A DNA stretch of 64,000 bases from Nostoc sp. S13 (GCF_029379315.1 NZ_JAQYWQ010000001.1:1-64000), one strand, 5' to 3'. Numbered from the stretch's first letter, positions 17,362-27,069 are shown. Numbers and translations: made by a program. Notes: generated by a model not told the origin, from the sequence alone.

Positions 17362-18597
17362 TTGGACTGGTCTCATCTTTGGCTTTATGTGTCTCCCCCG
17401 GTACTGGGTGGAATTATTGGCTATTTCACAAATGATATAGCCATCAAAATGTTGTTCCGTCCTTACCGAGCAATTTACATTGCTGGACGAAGAGTACCCT
17501 TCACCCCTGGATTGATTCCCCGCAACCAGGAACGTCTGGCTAAGAACATTTCCGATACAATCATGGGGTCGCTACTGACGCCAAAAGAATTGCAAAATCT
17601 GGCGCGGCGTTTGTTGCAAACAGAACGCGTGCAAGCAGCAATTCTCTGGTTGTTGCGGCTGGCGATTGAACAAATCAAAACAGATAAAAACCAAAAAAGC
17701 GCCAAAATTGTGGCGGGAATCTTGCGGGATTTACTAGGGGAATCGTTACCACGATTACTCAAGGTTTTAGCGCGACGTGAAGACTTTTTGGAAGCGCAAA
17801 TCAATCAAATTTTTGACCAGATATTGCTGGAATTTCAGTTGAGTGAAGAACAAGCCACGCGGCTTGCTGATTGGTTGTTGCAAGTAGTTCTACCGCCGGA
17901 TGTGCTGCGCCAAGCGATAGTTGATTTTTTGACCGATCGCACAATTCAAATTATTGATGAAGGCTTCCGCGAAAAAACCAGTGGTACTTATTGGGTAGTA
18001 GCAAATTTGTTTGGCTTACGTAATACTCTCACACGGTTACGGACTTTTTGCTTGGATGAAAAGGAGGCTACTAATACTCGCTTGCAGGAATTGACTCAAG
18101 ATTTAAAAATGCGCGATCGCATTCGGAAATTACTGCAAAATTTATCATTACAAAACTTGCCAATGGGTACGGTGCGCCAACTACGAAAGACTACCCGCGA
18201 AAGTGTCCGCCATTACCTGCAAAACAGTGGCAGCGATTTTTTACAAGGATTAACTGATTCTGTTGATTGGGAAAATATTGCTGGAGTGCTGCTCAATCGT
18301 CTTAGTACTTCACCTGTTGTCAGTACTTCTTTAGAAGTTATGAGTCAAGAATTGGCTCTAATTTTAGATAAGTATTTGGAAAAAGATTTAGAAGTAATTG
18401 TGGCGCAGGTGATTCCGATTTTGTCGATAGATGAAGTCATAGTTGACCGTGTGAAATCAACTTCACCGGCTGATTTAGAAGATGCTATCGAGGGAATTGT
18501 AAAAAATGAATTGCAAGCGATTGTGACTTTAGGCGGTGTTTTGGGTTTTGTTATCGGGTTATTGCAGACAGTGTTTTTAATATTAAGCCAATATTAG
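17362..18597 (+). CDS. DUF445 family membrane protein
   Basis: 411 residues. Residues 1-24 form an N-terminal membrane helix with the conserved [38 protein letters not shown] follows, then a long helical soluble part and a C-terminal hydrophobic segment (about 388-409). This arrangement and the TNxIA..LFRP motif define DUF445 (YheB-like), of unknown role. The start is a TTG at 17362 because no ATG precedes the conserved residues; the upstream 120 bp holds degenerate repeats, so the start is tentative. Confidence 0.87.
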   Translation: MDWSHLWLYVSPPVLGGIIGYFTNDIAIKMLFRPYRAIYIAGRRVPFTPGLIPRNQERLAKNISDTIMGSLLTPKELQNLARRLLQTERVQAAILWLLRLAIEQIKTDKNQKSAKIVAGILRDLLGESLPRLLKVLARREDFLEAQINQIFDQILLEFQLSEEQATRLADWLLQVVLPPDVLRQAIVDFLTDRTIQIIDEGFREKTSGTYWVVANLFGLRNTLTRLRTFCLDEKEATNTRLQELTQDLKMRDRIRKLLQNLSLQNLPMGTVRQLRKTTRESVRHYLQNSGSDFLQGLTDSVDWENIAGVLLNRLSTSPVVSTSLEVMSQELALILDKYLEKDLEVIVAQVIPILSIDEVIVDRVKSTSPADLEDAIEGIVKNELQAIVTLGGVLGFVIGLLQTVFLILSQY

Positions 18598-18654
18598 TTT
18601 TTTATTGCTGGCTGTAAATTTTTATCAAATTATAGTGACAAATTGCCCATATTC

Positions 18655-18926
18655 GGAAGCGAGTGAAGCTTTTGGGGAAAGCGGCGATAGACTCGCAAGC
18701 GATAGTCAATCATGCGAAATGGGATATTAGCATCGGGTTAAGTCTGAAACTCTAGGTGAAGCACTAGTTCAGGCAATTCCAATAAAATTAGTGCATCGGC
18801 TCGAATAGGTTCTAACGAGAGTTCAGAAGGACTTAACTCCGTAAGGGAAATGGGTTCTCCCAACAGCCAAGTGGCAAAGTCGGTGGAAAAGTTTTCGGCG
18901 AGGAATTTGCAGATGTTATCAAATAT
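18655..18926 (-). pseudogene. Rpn-family nuclease / PD-(D/E)XK transposase-like remnant
   Basis: The minus strand encodes DNICKFLAENFSTDFATWLL, then LSLEPIRADALILLELPE and LHLEFQT, then a TAA (18738-18740) where homologues have Gln. PDANIPFRMIDYRLRVYRRFPQK follows in the same frame. The expected initiator appears as ATA (18924-18926), so the start codon is lost too. The C-terminal half is absent. From memory these features match the N-terminus of cyanobacterial Rpn (recombination-promoting nuclease) proteins. Nonfunctional. Confidence 0.8.
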
Positions 18927-19023
18927 CCAAAAATCTTACCACTCCAAAACTTCAAACTGGGTCGTAGTTACTAAAAAGCCATCTTTAATGATGCAAAAAT
19001 TGGAATTTTGAAACAGCGATCAC

Positions 19024-19599
19024 TTAACTCAAAATCTGTGCTAAATCCAGCAAAAAACCAGGCAATACATCCTCTCCTGATAAGCTACTAGGCGATTGCA
19101 AAACCTCAACATCCTGTCCTGGGCGGTAAATTTCCACCTGTTGGTTCTGGGGGTTAATTAGCCAGCCTAAACGCACACCGTTGTCAATATACTCCTGCAT
19201 TTTTTGTTGCACAGTCTTTAAGCTGTCTGAAGCAGAGCGTAATTCTACCGCAAAATCGGGAGCGATCGGTAGAAATCTGTCGGGGTTTGGATTCAGGGCT
19301 TCTAATCGCTCTTGGCTCACCCAAGATGCATCGGGAGAACGGTTTGCACCATTGGGGAGTTTGAAACCCGTTGAAGAATCAAAAGCCAAACCTGTGCCAT
19401 CAGCGTCAGCCCAATTACCTAAACGCTGTGTCAGTCTACTATTTCGATTTCCGCTTTCCCATCCAGTTGGTGGCATGATAATTAATTCTCCCTCTGCCGT
19501 GCGCTCAAGTCGCAAATCTCGATTATTTTGACACAGTTGGAAGAACTGCTCATCTGTTAGTTCAATGGTGGGGCTGAGGTTTAGAATCAGGGCAGTCAT
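19024..19599 (-). CDS. Uma2 family (DUF820) endonuclease-like protein
   Basis: 191 residues. It carries the DUF820/Uma2 PD-(D/E)XK-like core: RLERTAEGELIIMPPTG, FDSSTGFKLPNGANRSPDASWV (metal-binding Asp in SPDASWV), APDFAVELRS (catalytic Glu) and the C-terminal GWLINPQNQQVEIY. The family is greatly expanded in cyanobacteria and its true substrate is unknown. Length is typical and all conserved acidic residues are present. It is a lone gene between an Rpn remnant and the cold-shock/nuclease gene. Confidence 0.92.
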   Translation of the reverse strand: MTALILNLSPTIELTDEQFFQLCQNNRDLRLERTAEGELIIMPPTGWESGNRNSRLTQRLGNWADADGTGLAFDSSTGFKLPNGANRSPDASWVSQERLEALNPNPDRFLPIAPDFAVELRSASDSLKTVQQKMQEYIDNGVRLGWLINPQNQQVEIYRPGQDVEVLQSPSSLSGEDVLPGFLLDLAQILS

Positions 19600-19720
19600 A
19601 GTTGCCTTTCAATCTTGGTAACTGTAGCCTAGCATTTGGTTAATATACTAGGTTGACATCAATGGAGATGAGCTTCTAGCTCAGTATAGAAATTGGAGTA
19701 TGTATCATAAAAGGATAAAA

Positions 19721-20791
19721 TCAAGTTTTATCAATCACTGCAAGGTGTGCAGATAGTTCATCTTCTTCAAATGCATCTGAATATAGTCTTTTATTAAATA
19801 TTTTAATTAAATCTTGCACTGAAATTTCCTTAATACGAATCCCATCAACATCATATAATTCTCTAGTATTTTCTTGGGTAATTATCCAAACTTGACGATT
19901 TTTACCTTGAATTTGGAGCGTTTTTTTCCTTCCTCCACCATCTGTGAGTCTGACATCAATTGTCATCTGAGAATTTTTTAATTTATTTACATAGTTTTCA
20001 ATCTGCTCTTTTTTGTGTTCATCAAAATTTTTTCTAAGCGTGCAATCATACATCACTGCAAGGCTTCCTATTATAAAGAAACCATCCGCTCTCCCAGCTT
20101 GATTTTTTTTGTCATATTGATACAAGTTGTGGATACCCAGAAGCCTGAAAACCATAAATACATAATCCTCAAACTCTGCTGAGTCTGAAAGCTTCATGCA
20201 ATTACCCAAGCAGTAACTAATGTTTTCTTTGATATCTTTAACATTTGAAGTATCAATATTAAAAATAGCTTTGTTATTTAAAGATTCCGTTGGTTTAGGT
20301 AAACTTGAAACAACTAAACGAATCTTTTTTACAGCTTTTATAATCCTTCCATCTTGATAATTGATATTTTGTAAGATAAATTCTACTTTATCGCCTTTAA
20401 AAAGATTTTCGATTGTAATTTCCTCTAAATCTCGCTTAAAAAATAGCAAATCTTTCTCTTGATTTTTTAAGGTGATATCAGGTCTAATAAAGCCTCTACC
20501 TTCTTGCTGATTTAGCCAGTTAATAACTCCTGTTAATCTGGTATATTCATTTAAAAGACATACTTCATCAGCAATTTTTTCTACAGTCCCATCTTTTCTA
20601 TTCCATTCTTTAACACTGAATTCTACTAAGTTGCCTCTTTCTAAATCTTCAATAGCGACCCCAATCAGCTTATCTGCAAAAAAAAGTATATTGCCTTCAT
20701 GACCTGGTATTGGTGTATCAGGAGTAATAAACCCACAAGATACTTTTCCTTGTTTGATACTGAGACCCCTGATTGTTCCTGTGATTTTCAT
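19721..20791 (-). CDS. Two cold-shock-like domains fused to a putative PD-(D/E)XK nuclease domain
   Basis: 356 residues. Residues 1-75 and 85-155 are two OB/cold-shock-like units. Each has a glycine-aromatic strand followed by an FF pair (SCGFITPD ... ILFFADK; GRGFIRPD ... LLFFKRD) and a GxxVEF strand. After a linker, residues 195-335 look like an endonuclease fold: FEDYVFMVFRLLGI with Glu207, GRADGFF with Asp236, then AVMYDCTLR with Asp249. A helix follows, and a strand ending VWIITQEN. The usual catalytic Lys is not obvious. The build suggests a nucleic-acid-binding nuclease, perhaps RNA-targeting or defensive. This is inference. Monocistronic; ATG at 20789-20791. Confidence 0.7.
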   Translation of the reverse strand: MKITGTIRGLSIKQGKVSCGFITPDTPIPGHEGNILFFADKLIGVAIEDLERGNLVEFSVKEWNRKDGTVEKIADEVCLLNEYTRLTGVINWLNQQEGRGFIRPDITLKNQEKDLLFFKRDLEEITIENLFKGDKVEFILQNINYQDGRIIKAVKKIRLVVSSLPKPTESLNNKAIFNIDTSNVKDIKENISYCLGNCMKLSDSAEFEDYVFMVFRLLGIHNLYQYDKKNQAGRADGFFIIGSLAVMYDCTLRKNFDEHKKEQIENYVNKLKNSQMTIDVRLTDGGGRKKTLQIQGKNRQVWIITQENTRELYDVDGIRIKEISVQDLIKIFNKRLYSDAFEEDELSAHLAVIDKT

Positions 20792-20925
20792 ACCTCTTTA
20801 CTGACAAGTCTTATACAGTTCCAGATATAGGATTCCCTATAAACTGAACGGTATAACACTGCTTGAAAGTTGTAGCAGTTATCCCTACCTTTTGATTTAT
20901 CCACCGAATCGAACTTTATATCATG

Positions 20926-22275
20926 TTAAGAATTTAGCTTGCTATTCAAAGGCTCAATATATGCTTCTAGAGTATCCTTAACTTTAGAAGGCTGACGAAC
21001 TGGAGCGATCGCAGAATAATCCGGTTTTACTGTCCAGTCGTAATGCCGAAGCAGTGTAGAAAGCACAATTTTCATTTCCATCTGGGCAAATTCCATGCCT
21101 AAACAACTGTGCGAACCATAACCAAAACCTACTAGTGCTAAGGGATGTTTCTTATCTTCTTCACGAGGTTGTGCAAAGCGATCAGGGTCGAAGCGATCGG
21201 GATCGGTGTACAGTTCTGGTAAACGGTGAGTCAGCATCGGCGAAATAGTCACAAACCAACCGGCTGGGATGCGATAGCCTCCATACTCAATATCCTTGAG
21301 GACACCACGATTATATGCATACACAGGGGGATAGAGCCGTTCTGCTTCTTTTAGCACGTTGGTTAACTGTGGAAGTTGTTTGAGATGGGACAGGCCCAGG
21401 GGATTATTTCCCACAACTGCTAATTGTTCTTCACGCAGTCGCTCTCGCCACTCTGGGTGATTACCTAATTCAAATATTACCCAACTCAGCAAGGAGGCTG
21501 TCGTCTCATGTCCAGCAAACAGCAGTAGTAATGCCTCGTTGATTATCTGTGTTTCGCTCAACTTGTTGCCGTCTTCATCAACAGCTGCTAGCAGCAATCC
21601 TAAAACATCTTTTGATTCCTCTAAGTTACCCTGCTCGATACGTTGGGCGATCGCTTCACGCAAGAAAGCCACTAATTTACCCCTAGCATTTTGACCGCGA
21701 CCATATAAAGTAGAAGGGACATTCCATTTAAATATCGCCATACTGCTATCTAGCAATTGTGTAAACCATTGACTGGTTTGCTCAACTTCGCTCTTGTTCT
21801 GACTTCCCAAGAAGAGGCGAGTCGCAACTATCAAGGTAAGCTGGCGGAAACTAGAATTTAAAGGAATCGTTTCCTGTCCCCAATCTTTGAGGAAGTCTTG
21901 CACAATATTTTGGATAGTGTCGAAGTATGTAGCGATCGCTTTTCCGTGAAATGCTGGATACATCAAGCGACGAGTTAGCCGATGTTCTTCCCCATCTTGT
22001 AATAAAATATTATTGCCAAATGTTGGTTCTAGGAAATACCACCCTATCCGCGACGACATATGTTCCGCTTGTTCCACCAGCACTAGCCGATTAGCATCAG
22101 GGCCAATTAAATAAGCACGTTTACGTCCCAGGACGCTTGTCTTAAAAACTGAACCATGCTGCTGGAATCGTCGCCATATATACAGTTCTAAATCCCGAAA
22201 TATTTCCAATGTCTCCCCCAAGATGGGCAAGCCATAGCTACCAGGCATTTCCTCGGCGGATTTTAGCTGCCGCAT
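20926..22275 (-). CDS. Cytochrome P450 (CYP120-like)
   Basis: 449 residues. The I-helix motif is AGHETTAS (254-261), the ExxR motif EAER (310-313), PERF-region DPDRF (363-367), and heme-binding loop FGYGSHSCLG with Cys391. His replaces the common Arg in that loop, as in some plant-like P450s. The N-terminus lacks a membrane anchor, so it is soluble. Overall likeness is to the cyanobacterial CYP120 group, one member of which hydroxylates retinoids; the substrate here is unknown. A Rieske-oxygenase remnant lies just upstream on the same strand. A redox partner gene is not adjacent. Confidence 0.92.
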   Translation of the reverse strand: MRQLKSAEEMPGSYGLPILGETLEIFRDLELYIWRRFQQHGSVFKTSVLGRKRAYLIGPDANRLVLVEQAEHMSSRIGWYFLEPTFGNNILLQDGEEHRLTRRLMYPAFHGKAIATYFDTIQNIVQDFLKDWGQETIPLNSSFRQLTLIVATRLFLGSQNKSEVEQTSQWFTQLLDSSMAIFKWNVPSTLYGRGQNARGKLVAFLREAIAQRIEQGNLEESKDVLGLLLAAVDEDGNKLSETQIINEALLLLFAGHETTASLLSWVIFELGNHPEWRERLREEQLAVVGNNPLGLSHLKQLPQLTNVLKEAERLYPPVYAYNRGVLKDIEYGGYRIPAGWFVTISPMLTHRLPELYTDPDRFDPDRFAQPREEDKKHPLALVGFGYGSHSCLGMEFAQMEMKIVLSTLLRHYDWTVKPDYSAIAPVRQPSKVKDTLEAYIEPLNSKLNS

Positions 22276-22351
22276 ATTTGAGTATCTCCAGCAGTAATTA
22301 GCTACAGTGTCTACTTAATTGTAAAGCGCAGTTAGGCTTTGTAAATCCAAA

Positions 22352-22747
22352 TTACCAATCGCGGTAAAGTTTTTCTGCGTAGAACATAATCTCTTCATTT
22401 GGCAATCTAATTTTTGGTTTTTGCCGAGCATACAAGCTCTCAACTGCACCTGTATCCTGTTCAATGACTGTGGCTGCTGCTTTTAAAACTGAATTTTTAA
22501 ACATAAATTTCATCAAAGGATTGATGACTTGGGCATACATCAAAATAAACGTCTTGGTGATTTTTTCTGTTTCCGGGTACAGAATATGAATTTGAGCAAT
22601 ATCACCAATAGGTGTTTTGGCAAAAAAAGCTGTTGTTGAAGGAAAAGCGTATTCGAGTGTGTTAGCAAGTGTTTTAGGCAAGATTCCCAAAATAGGATTT
22701 TTGATAATAAGCGACGCCGAATAGTCCGTCGTAGACATCGCACCCAT
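22352..22747 (-). pseudogene. C-terminal remnant of a Rieske aromatic-ring oxygenase
   Basis: 131 codons ending in ESLYARQKPKIRLPNEEIMF and YAEKLYRDW, which match the C-terminus of cyanobacterial Rieske/PaO-type oxygenases. The Rieske [2Fe-2S] domain and mononuclear-iron site that should precede it are missing. The first dozen residues (MGAMSTTDYSAS) derive from a dispersed repeat (gcgatgtctacgacgg). Probably a 5'-deleted remnant with an accidental start, though it could still be translated. Confidence 0.65.
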
Positions 22748-22798
22748 AATCGTCTCAACTGGCTGCTTATATCATTCCGCTACAAACTTCTCTTATTT

Positions 22799-23017
22799 CT
22801 ATTCTGTCAGCGCATCAAGTTTAACCAGTATCCTTAAGCCTTCTTCTGAGTTCCCAGTTGCAGCCATTGCTTTAAATCTGGTATTGGCATCAAATTCTGC
22901 TAGAGCTATAGTGGAAAGTTCTTCAATCAGCTTATTTACACTTATGCCTTTAACTTGAGCAAGTTCTTTTAATCTGTTGTGTTTTTCGTCTGGTAAACGA
23001 ATCGTTAAAGTAGCCAT
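22799..23017 (-). CDS. Ribbon-helix-helix antitoxin-like protein
   Basis: 72 residues. It begins ATLTIRLPDEKHNRLKELAQVKGISVNKLIEEL, the strand-helix-helix pattern of CopG/Arc/HicB-type DNA-binding antitoxins. The remaining part is probably the toxin-binding tail. The start lies 6 nt downstream of the PIN-toxin stop, so toxin and antitoxin are cotranscribed in toxin-first order. It is likely to bind the palindrome at 23454-23473 and repress the operon. Confidence 0.85.
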   Translation of the reverse strand: MATLTIRLPDEKHNRLKELAQVKGISVNKLIEELSTIALAEFDANTRFKAMAATGNSEEGLRILVKLDALTE

Positions 23018-23023
23018 TTTTGT

Positions 23024-23446
23024 TTAACTCCTAATAATTTCTTCAGGTTTTAAAATTGATAAGTTAGGAAATAACAATTCAGCATTTGGGAAATATTTAA
23101 TATTATGAGTGGCAATAATTTGAGCATTACCAGCAACGGCTAATTCAATTAAATGGTTGTCAGCTTCATCTTTTAAATTAAGTCGCCATAAGTAGTAAAT
23201 ATAAATCCATTGACTCACACTCATAAATGATGCAAGTAAAGCAGAAATTTCTGCACTCGTTAAAGGGCATTTGGCGATAATTTCTTCTCGCCCAATAACT
23301 GACTCATACTCAGAAAATAAAGCGTTTCCCATCAAAGGCTGATATTCGCCTATCAAGGAGCGTCGAATGAGTTCTCTACTGGAACTCTTAGAGCTAATAA
23401 GCGCACTAATAAAAATGCTGGTATCAACCACAATTTTAATCGCCAT
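23024..23446 (-). CDS. PIN-domain toxin (COG1569-type)
   Basis: 140 residues. The PIN signature acidic residues are visible: Asp8 in IVVDTSIFISAL, Glu in LFSEYESVI, Asp in KDEADNHLIELAVAG, and the final ATHNIKYF segment. PIN toxins are Mg2+-dependent RNases held inactive by their antitoxin, here the RHH protein 6 nt downstream. The operon start overlaps a 20-bp perfect palindrome just upstream of the ATG. All catalytic positions appear intact. Confidence 0.88.
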   Translation of the reverse strand: MAIKIVVDTSIFISALISSKSSSRELIRRSLIGEYQPLMGNALFSEYESVIGREEIIAKCPLTSAEISALLASFMSVSQWIYIYYLWRLNLKDEADNHLIELAVAGNAQIIATHNIKYFPNAELLFPNLSILKPEEIIRS

Positions 23447-23453
23447 GCAATAA

Positions 23454-23473
23454 TGATAGCATATATGCTATCA
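23454..23473. promoter_or_regulatory. Perfect 20-bp palindrome, likely operator of the PIN/RHH operon
   Basis: tgatagcatatatgctatca is fully self-complementary and begins 7 bp upstream of the toxin ATG. Two half-sites tgatagc/gctatca are the size bound by RHH dimers, so autoregulation by the antitoxin is a reasonable inference. Confidence 0.65.
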
Positions 23474-23550
23474 GAGCACCCCGACTCAAAAAACTTCTTA
23501 ACAAGATTATCAACAGATATAGGTAGGCGTAACCCGGCGTAGACATCGCA

Positions 23551-26325
23551 TTACGAGTTCCGTCCAGTACTACTAGCCTTCAACTTAGGATAAGCAATGC
23601 GTTTGTGATGAAATTGCTGCCAAACATCTACAAATATCTGGGAAATTTGTGAAATTTCTTCTCGTGTTAGTCCTGAATCTACGAGTTGATTGTCTTGCCA
23701 TTTGGCACGCAGAATATTATTTAACATTGTTAAAGCTTGTTCAGTCGAGACATCTTTGAGCGATCGCTTCTCTGGCAAAGGTTTAGCCGATGCTTGCAGC
23801 GATCGCAGCGCTGCTTCGCAAGAATCTGCTAACATGACAATTCCTGTTTCCCGTGATTGGGGAATTGGGCCATCGTAGCGAAAATCTGCGTCATCCACTG
23901 TTAAACTTGAATCTGACTGAGCCATTTGCTGGGCTTGGTGATGGAAATATGCAATCAGCATCGTTCCCTGATGCTCTGGAATAAAAGCTTGAATCGCTGT
24001 CGGCAAAAGGTGTTTACGCGCCATCACCAACCCTTCAGTTACGTGCTTTTTGATAATTTCTGCACTCTTCCAAGGGTCTTTAATCTCTGTATCGTGTTTA
24101 TTCGGCCCCCCCATTTGATTTTCAATAAAACCAAGAGGGTCGTGCATTTTGCCAATATCGTGATATAATGCTCCAGCCCTGACTAACTCAACATTGCATC
24201 CTAGTTTTTTGGCAGCAGCTTCGGCAAGGGTAGCCACAAACAGCGTATGTTGAAAAGTTCCAGGAGTTTGAGTAGCAAGTCGTTTTAATAAGGGGCGGTT
24301 AGGGTTCGCCAGTTCTGCTAAACGGATTGGAGTGACTAAATCAAAAAGTTTTTCTAGATAAGGACTCAAGCCCAAGGCAACAACACTCCAGCCTAAGCCG
24401 GATAAAGCAAATAATCCGGCTTCTCGGAGAACGATATACCAGGTTGAACCAAATGCTTGACCAATTAAGATTTTAACAACCAGATAAATGCTGCCCTGAG
24501 TTAAGGCGATCGCAACACCCAATAATGCCAATTCTTCACGCGATCGCAATCGTTGTGCAATATAACTACCTAATATTCCTCCCCCGACACCAGCTAAAAG
24601 CGCAGCCTTGCTCATATCCAAGTTAACGCCTAATATCGGCAACAGCAGCCCGACAACTGTCAACCCCAAAGTGGGGCCGTAAAAGCTTCCCAACAATAAA
24701 CCAAGGGCGCTCCAGGTAGTATAAGGCAATCCGATCGTGATCACTCCTGGCACACTCAGAGTCAGCAATAATACCAATAGGCGATCGCGTTGTCGCAATT
24801 CGTAATCGATATGCCGTTCTACCCAGACAAAAATGCTAATGGCGATCGCAATAACGGTTCCTAAATTCACTAACTCCTGCCATTTCACCTGCCGGCGAAT
24901 CAGGTGATAATGCTCCAGCACCTCAAAGTTCCACGCAGTAATCTGCTCTCCTTTTTTGACAATCACCTCACCATGCCGTATTTTTACCATCACGGATGGC
25001 ACGCCAGCAGCAGCCTTTTGAGCGTTTTGTCTGGTTTGTTCTTCATCTCTTTGCAGATTCGGCTTAAGTACAGCTAACAACAGTTTTTTGGCCAAAGTTT
25101 CAGCGTTTTCTGGTACAAAGGTCTGCAATTGTAAACTCACCGCATCCTGTAAGATATTTTTTGGCAGTCCCTGTGGGATGCCTTGGGTGAGAATCCGCTC
25201 TAAACTCTGATGGATTCCCATTTTTGTTTTTTCCCACTCCTCATCTAACAAATCCAAAAGGAGCGATTCCTCGTATACTGCTTCTGGGCTAACAGTCTCT
25301 AACTGTAAAAGTTTGGCAGTGGCTTGCGTGTATCTTGGGCGTACTTGGGAAATTTGGGCAATCAGTAAAGACAAGTTTTTCTCAGAAGTTGTGACACGGT
25401 AAGATTCTAGTTCTGCTACTGCTTGAGTAAAGTCAGTGTTTTGAGAGAAATCAACTGGCTCTGTCTTCTGTGGCTTTACCTGTGGACTCTGGGAATCAGA
25501 TTTGGGGAGCCAGTCGCGTGCGTATTTTCCTCCCATTGAGCGGACTGGCGTTGGTGTTGTGCGCGGCTGGCGTGACTGATTGGGTGCAGCTATAGATAAT
25601 GAACGGGAGGCGGCGGTTTGTCTTGTTCCTTTTTTCTGCTGATTTTTACTATTTTCTATAGCTACTAGTAGTGCTTGCCATTCCGAGTCAGGACAAGAGC
25701 GGAGGTAACGCTGGGTAGAGATGGACAAAATTACAGGATCAAAAAAAGGAAAAGCTCCAGCAAGAGCGCGAATTTCGTTGCCATCATTCAGGAGTTGTTG
25801 TAAATTTCCGTTGATTTGTTTGTTGATTCCCACATCAACCATCAACATTTGTAAGGAGCGATTACTGACGGCTTTGCGCTCGGCTTCTGTTTTTTTCTGA
25901 TCTTCGATGCTAGCTGTGTAAGGCGCTCTAATCGTTTGGGGCGCGGGATTTCCTATTTGGAGTTGCGTCTGGTTGTATAATTTATGCCCAATAACACCTG
26001 TGAGGGAGACTACAGTGATCGCTAAAATTACTGAGTAACGCTGTTCATGTGCCCAATCTAAACCGACTGCATAAATACTACTCTTAGTTTTGACCGATTT
26101 TGCCTTTGACTTAAGCGCTCTTTCTTGTTTTCGGCGATTGCTTTTCTCATTAGTTTTTGATAAAAACAGGATTACATTCTTGACCATAGTCCTTAGAAGT
26201 TCCCTTCTATGACTTTTGCCTTTGGGACTTCTGATTAACTTTCCCTTACGGCGTAGTCCTGTGTACTGTCGCCGCCAGTAAGTCAATTGCTGGTTCAAGA
26301 ACTGCAAAAATTGCTGCATTTTCAT
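23551..26325 (-). CDS. 7TM-HD family phosphodiesterase (PgpH-like, c-di-AMP type)
   Basis: About 924 residues from the ATG at 26323-26325. The open frame reaches further, to a TTG at 26445, but that part is repeat-like and has no ATG before residue 24. Order: one N-terminal membrane helix (YSVILAITVVSLTGVIG), a large extracytoplasmic 7TMR-HDED-type region with a Gln/Ser-rich insert, seven membrane helices, then a cytosolic HD domain with ALYHDIGKMHDP and EHQGTMLIAYF. Homologues hydrolyse cyclic di-AMP. The HD metal residues are present, so it is probably active. Monocistronic, downstream of a repeat-rich gap. Confidence 0.9.
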   Translation of the reverse strand: MKMQQFLQFLNQQLTYWRRQYTGLRRKGKLIRSPKGKSHRRELLRTMVKNVILFLSKTNEKSNRRKQERALKSKAKSVKTKSSIYAVGLDWAHEQRYSVILAITVVSLTGVIGHKLYNQTQLQIGNPAPQTIRAPYTASIEDQKKTEAERKAVSNRSLQMLMVDVGINKQINGNLQQLLNDGNEIRALAGAFPFFDPVILSISTQRYLRSCPDSEWQALLVAIENSKNQQKKGTRQTAASRSLSIAAPNQSRQPRTTPTPVRSMGGKYARDWLPKSDSQSPQVKPQKTEPVDFSQNTDFTQAVAELESYRVTTSEKNLSLLIAQISQVRPRYTQATAKLLQLETVSPEAVYEESLLLDLLDEEWEKTKMGIHQSLERILTQGIPQGLPKNILQDAVSLQLQTFVPENAETLAKKLLLAVLKPNLQRDEEQTRQNAQKAAAGVPSVMVKIRHGEVIVKKGEQITAWNFEVLEHYHLIRRQVKWQELVNLGTVIAIAISIFVWVERHIDYELRQRDRLLVLLLTLSVPGVITIGLPYTTWSALGLLLGSFYGPTLGLTVVGLLLPILGVNLDMSKAALLAGVGGGILGSYIAQRLRSREELALLGVAIALTQGSIYLVVKILIGQAFGSTWYIVLREAGLFALSGLGWSVVALGLSPYLEKLFDLVTPIRLAELANPNRPLLKRLATQTPGTFQHTLFVATLAEAAAKKLGCNVELVRAGALYHDIGKMHDPLGFIENQMGGPNKHDTEIKDPWKSAEIIKKHVTEGLVMARKHLLPTAIQAFIPEHQGTMLIAYFHHQAQQMAQSDSSLTVDDADFRYDGPIPQSRETGIVMLADSCEAALRSLQASAKPLPEKRSLKDVSTEQALTMLNNILRAKWQDNQLVDSGLTREEISQISQIFVDVWQQFHHKRIAYPKLKASSTGRNS

Positions 26326-26525
26326 TATCTTTGCCTGCAATTGCCAACTTTGATAGCTCAAAAAAAAGACAATCATCAGGGAAGTTTGCTCTGCGGCTGC
26401 TGCAACTCCGGGGGCGGGGGCTTTTTTGTTGCCAATTTGCCACAATCGCTAGGTACAGAATCAGTCGGAGGGTTTGCTGAAAAATTCTAGTAGATCAGAC
26501 TAATACATTGTGGCGTCAGTTTACC

Positions 26526-26923
26526 TAAGTAAGTGGGCGTGAATAATTAAAGGTTTGTAGTGAGTTAGCGCGGTTTTCTCCCTACAGCCCTTCTCAAGAC
26601 AAGCAAGCTACGCGTAGCTTGCTTGTCTAGTAGCTCCAACGTCAGACGCTAGCCTCTCACCGATGGCATTCGGGGAGACGCTAAAAGCGATAGCGCCACG
26701 GAGAGCGAGTCCGCCTACTCCTGCTCTTAAGCAAGCTACACGTTGGCCAAGCCTCTGTCTCCGACACGCTATTCGCGTTCCTAGAGAAGCGTCTGGTAGA
26801 GAGCGTCACCCGAAGGGTAAGCGGCTCCAGCCCTATTTTAAGGGCTGAAGTCCTTGCTAAGAAGTAATTTAATTAATTTTACATTGCGTAACATAGTTTG
26901 ATTTATTCTTGCCCACTTACTTA
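26526..26923. mobile_element. 398-bp element with 21-bp terminal inverted repeats
   Basis: The left end taagtaagtgggcgtgaataa (26526-26546) is inverted at 26903-26923 with two mismatches. The interior is GC-richer than its surroundings and contains a 32-bp perfect palindrome (26597-26628) plus mosaic repeat sequence. It has no credible ORF. Part of its interior (ctacagcccttctcaagaca) recurs near 50020. Confidence 0.65.
26597..26628. repeat. 32-bp perfect palindrome
   Basis: Self-complementary across its whole length, centred on acgcgt, with arms of agacaagcaagctacg type. It lies inside the 398-bp TIR element and would form a very stable cruciform or RNA hairpin. Confidence 0.8.
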
Positions 26924-27069
26924 TCTTTAACCCGTTGCTTAGAGCAACTTGTCTGGTTTGAGATGGTAGCTGGATTTTTGCCAAGCTGTACTAGTAAGTT
27001 TTTTAGTTTTTGGCTAGATTGTGTAGTATTCAGCGTTTGACACTCGCACCATTGTTCGGTGAAAATAGA

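Noticed and set aside
26326-26445. N-terminal extension of the 7TM-HD protein to the TTG at 26445
   Set aside because: It lacks an ATG before residue 24, encodes Ala/Pro/Lys-rich repeat-like sequence and does not resemble the family's start.
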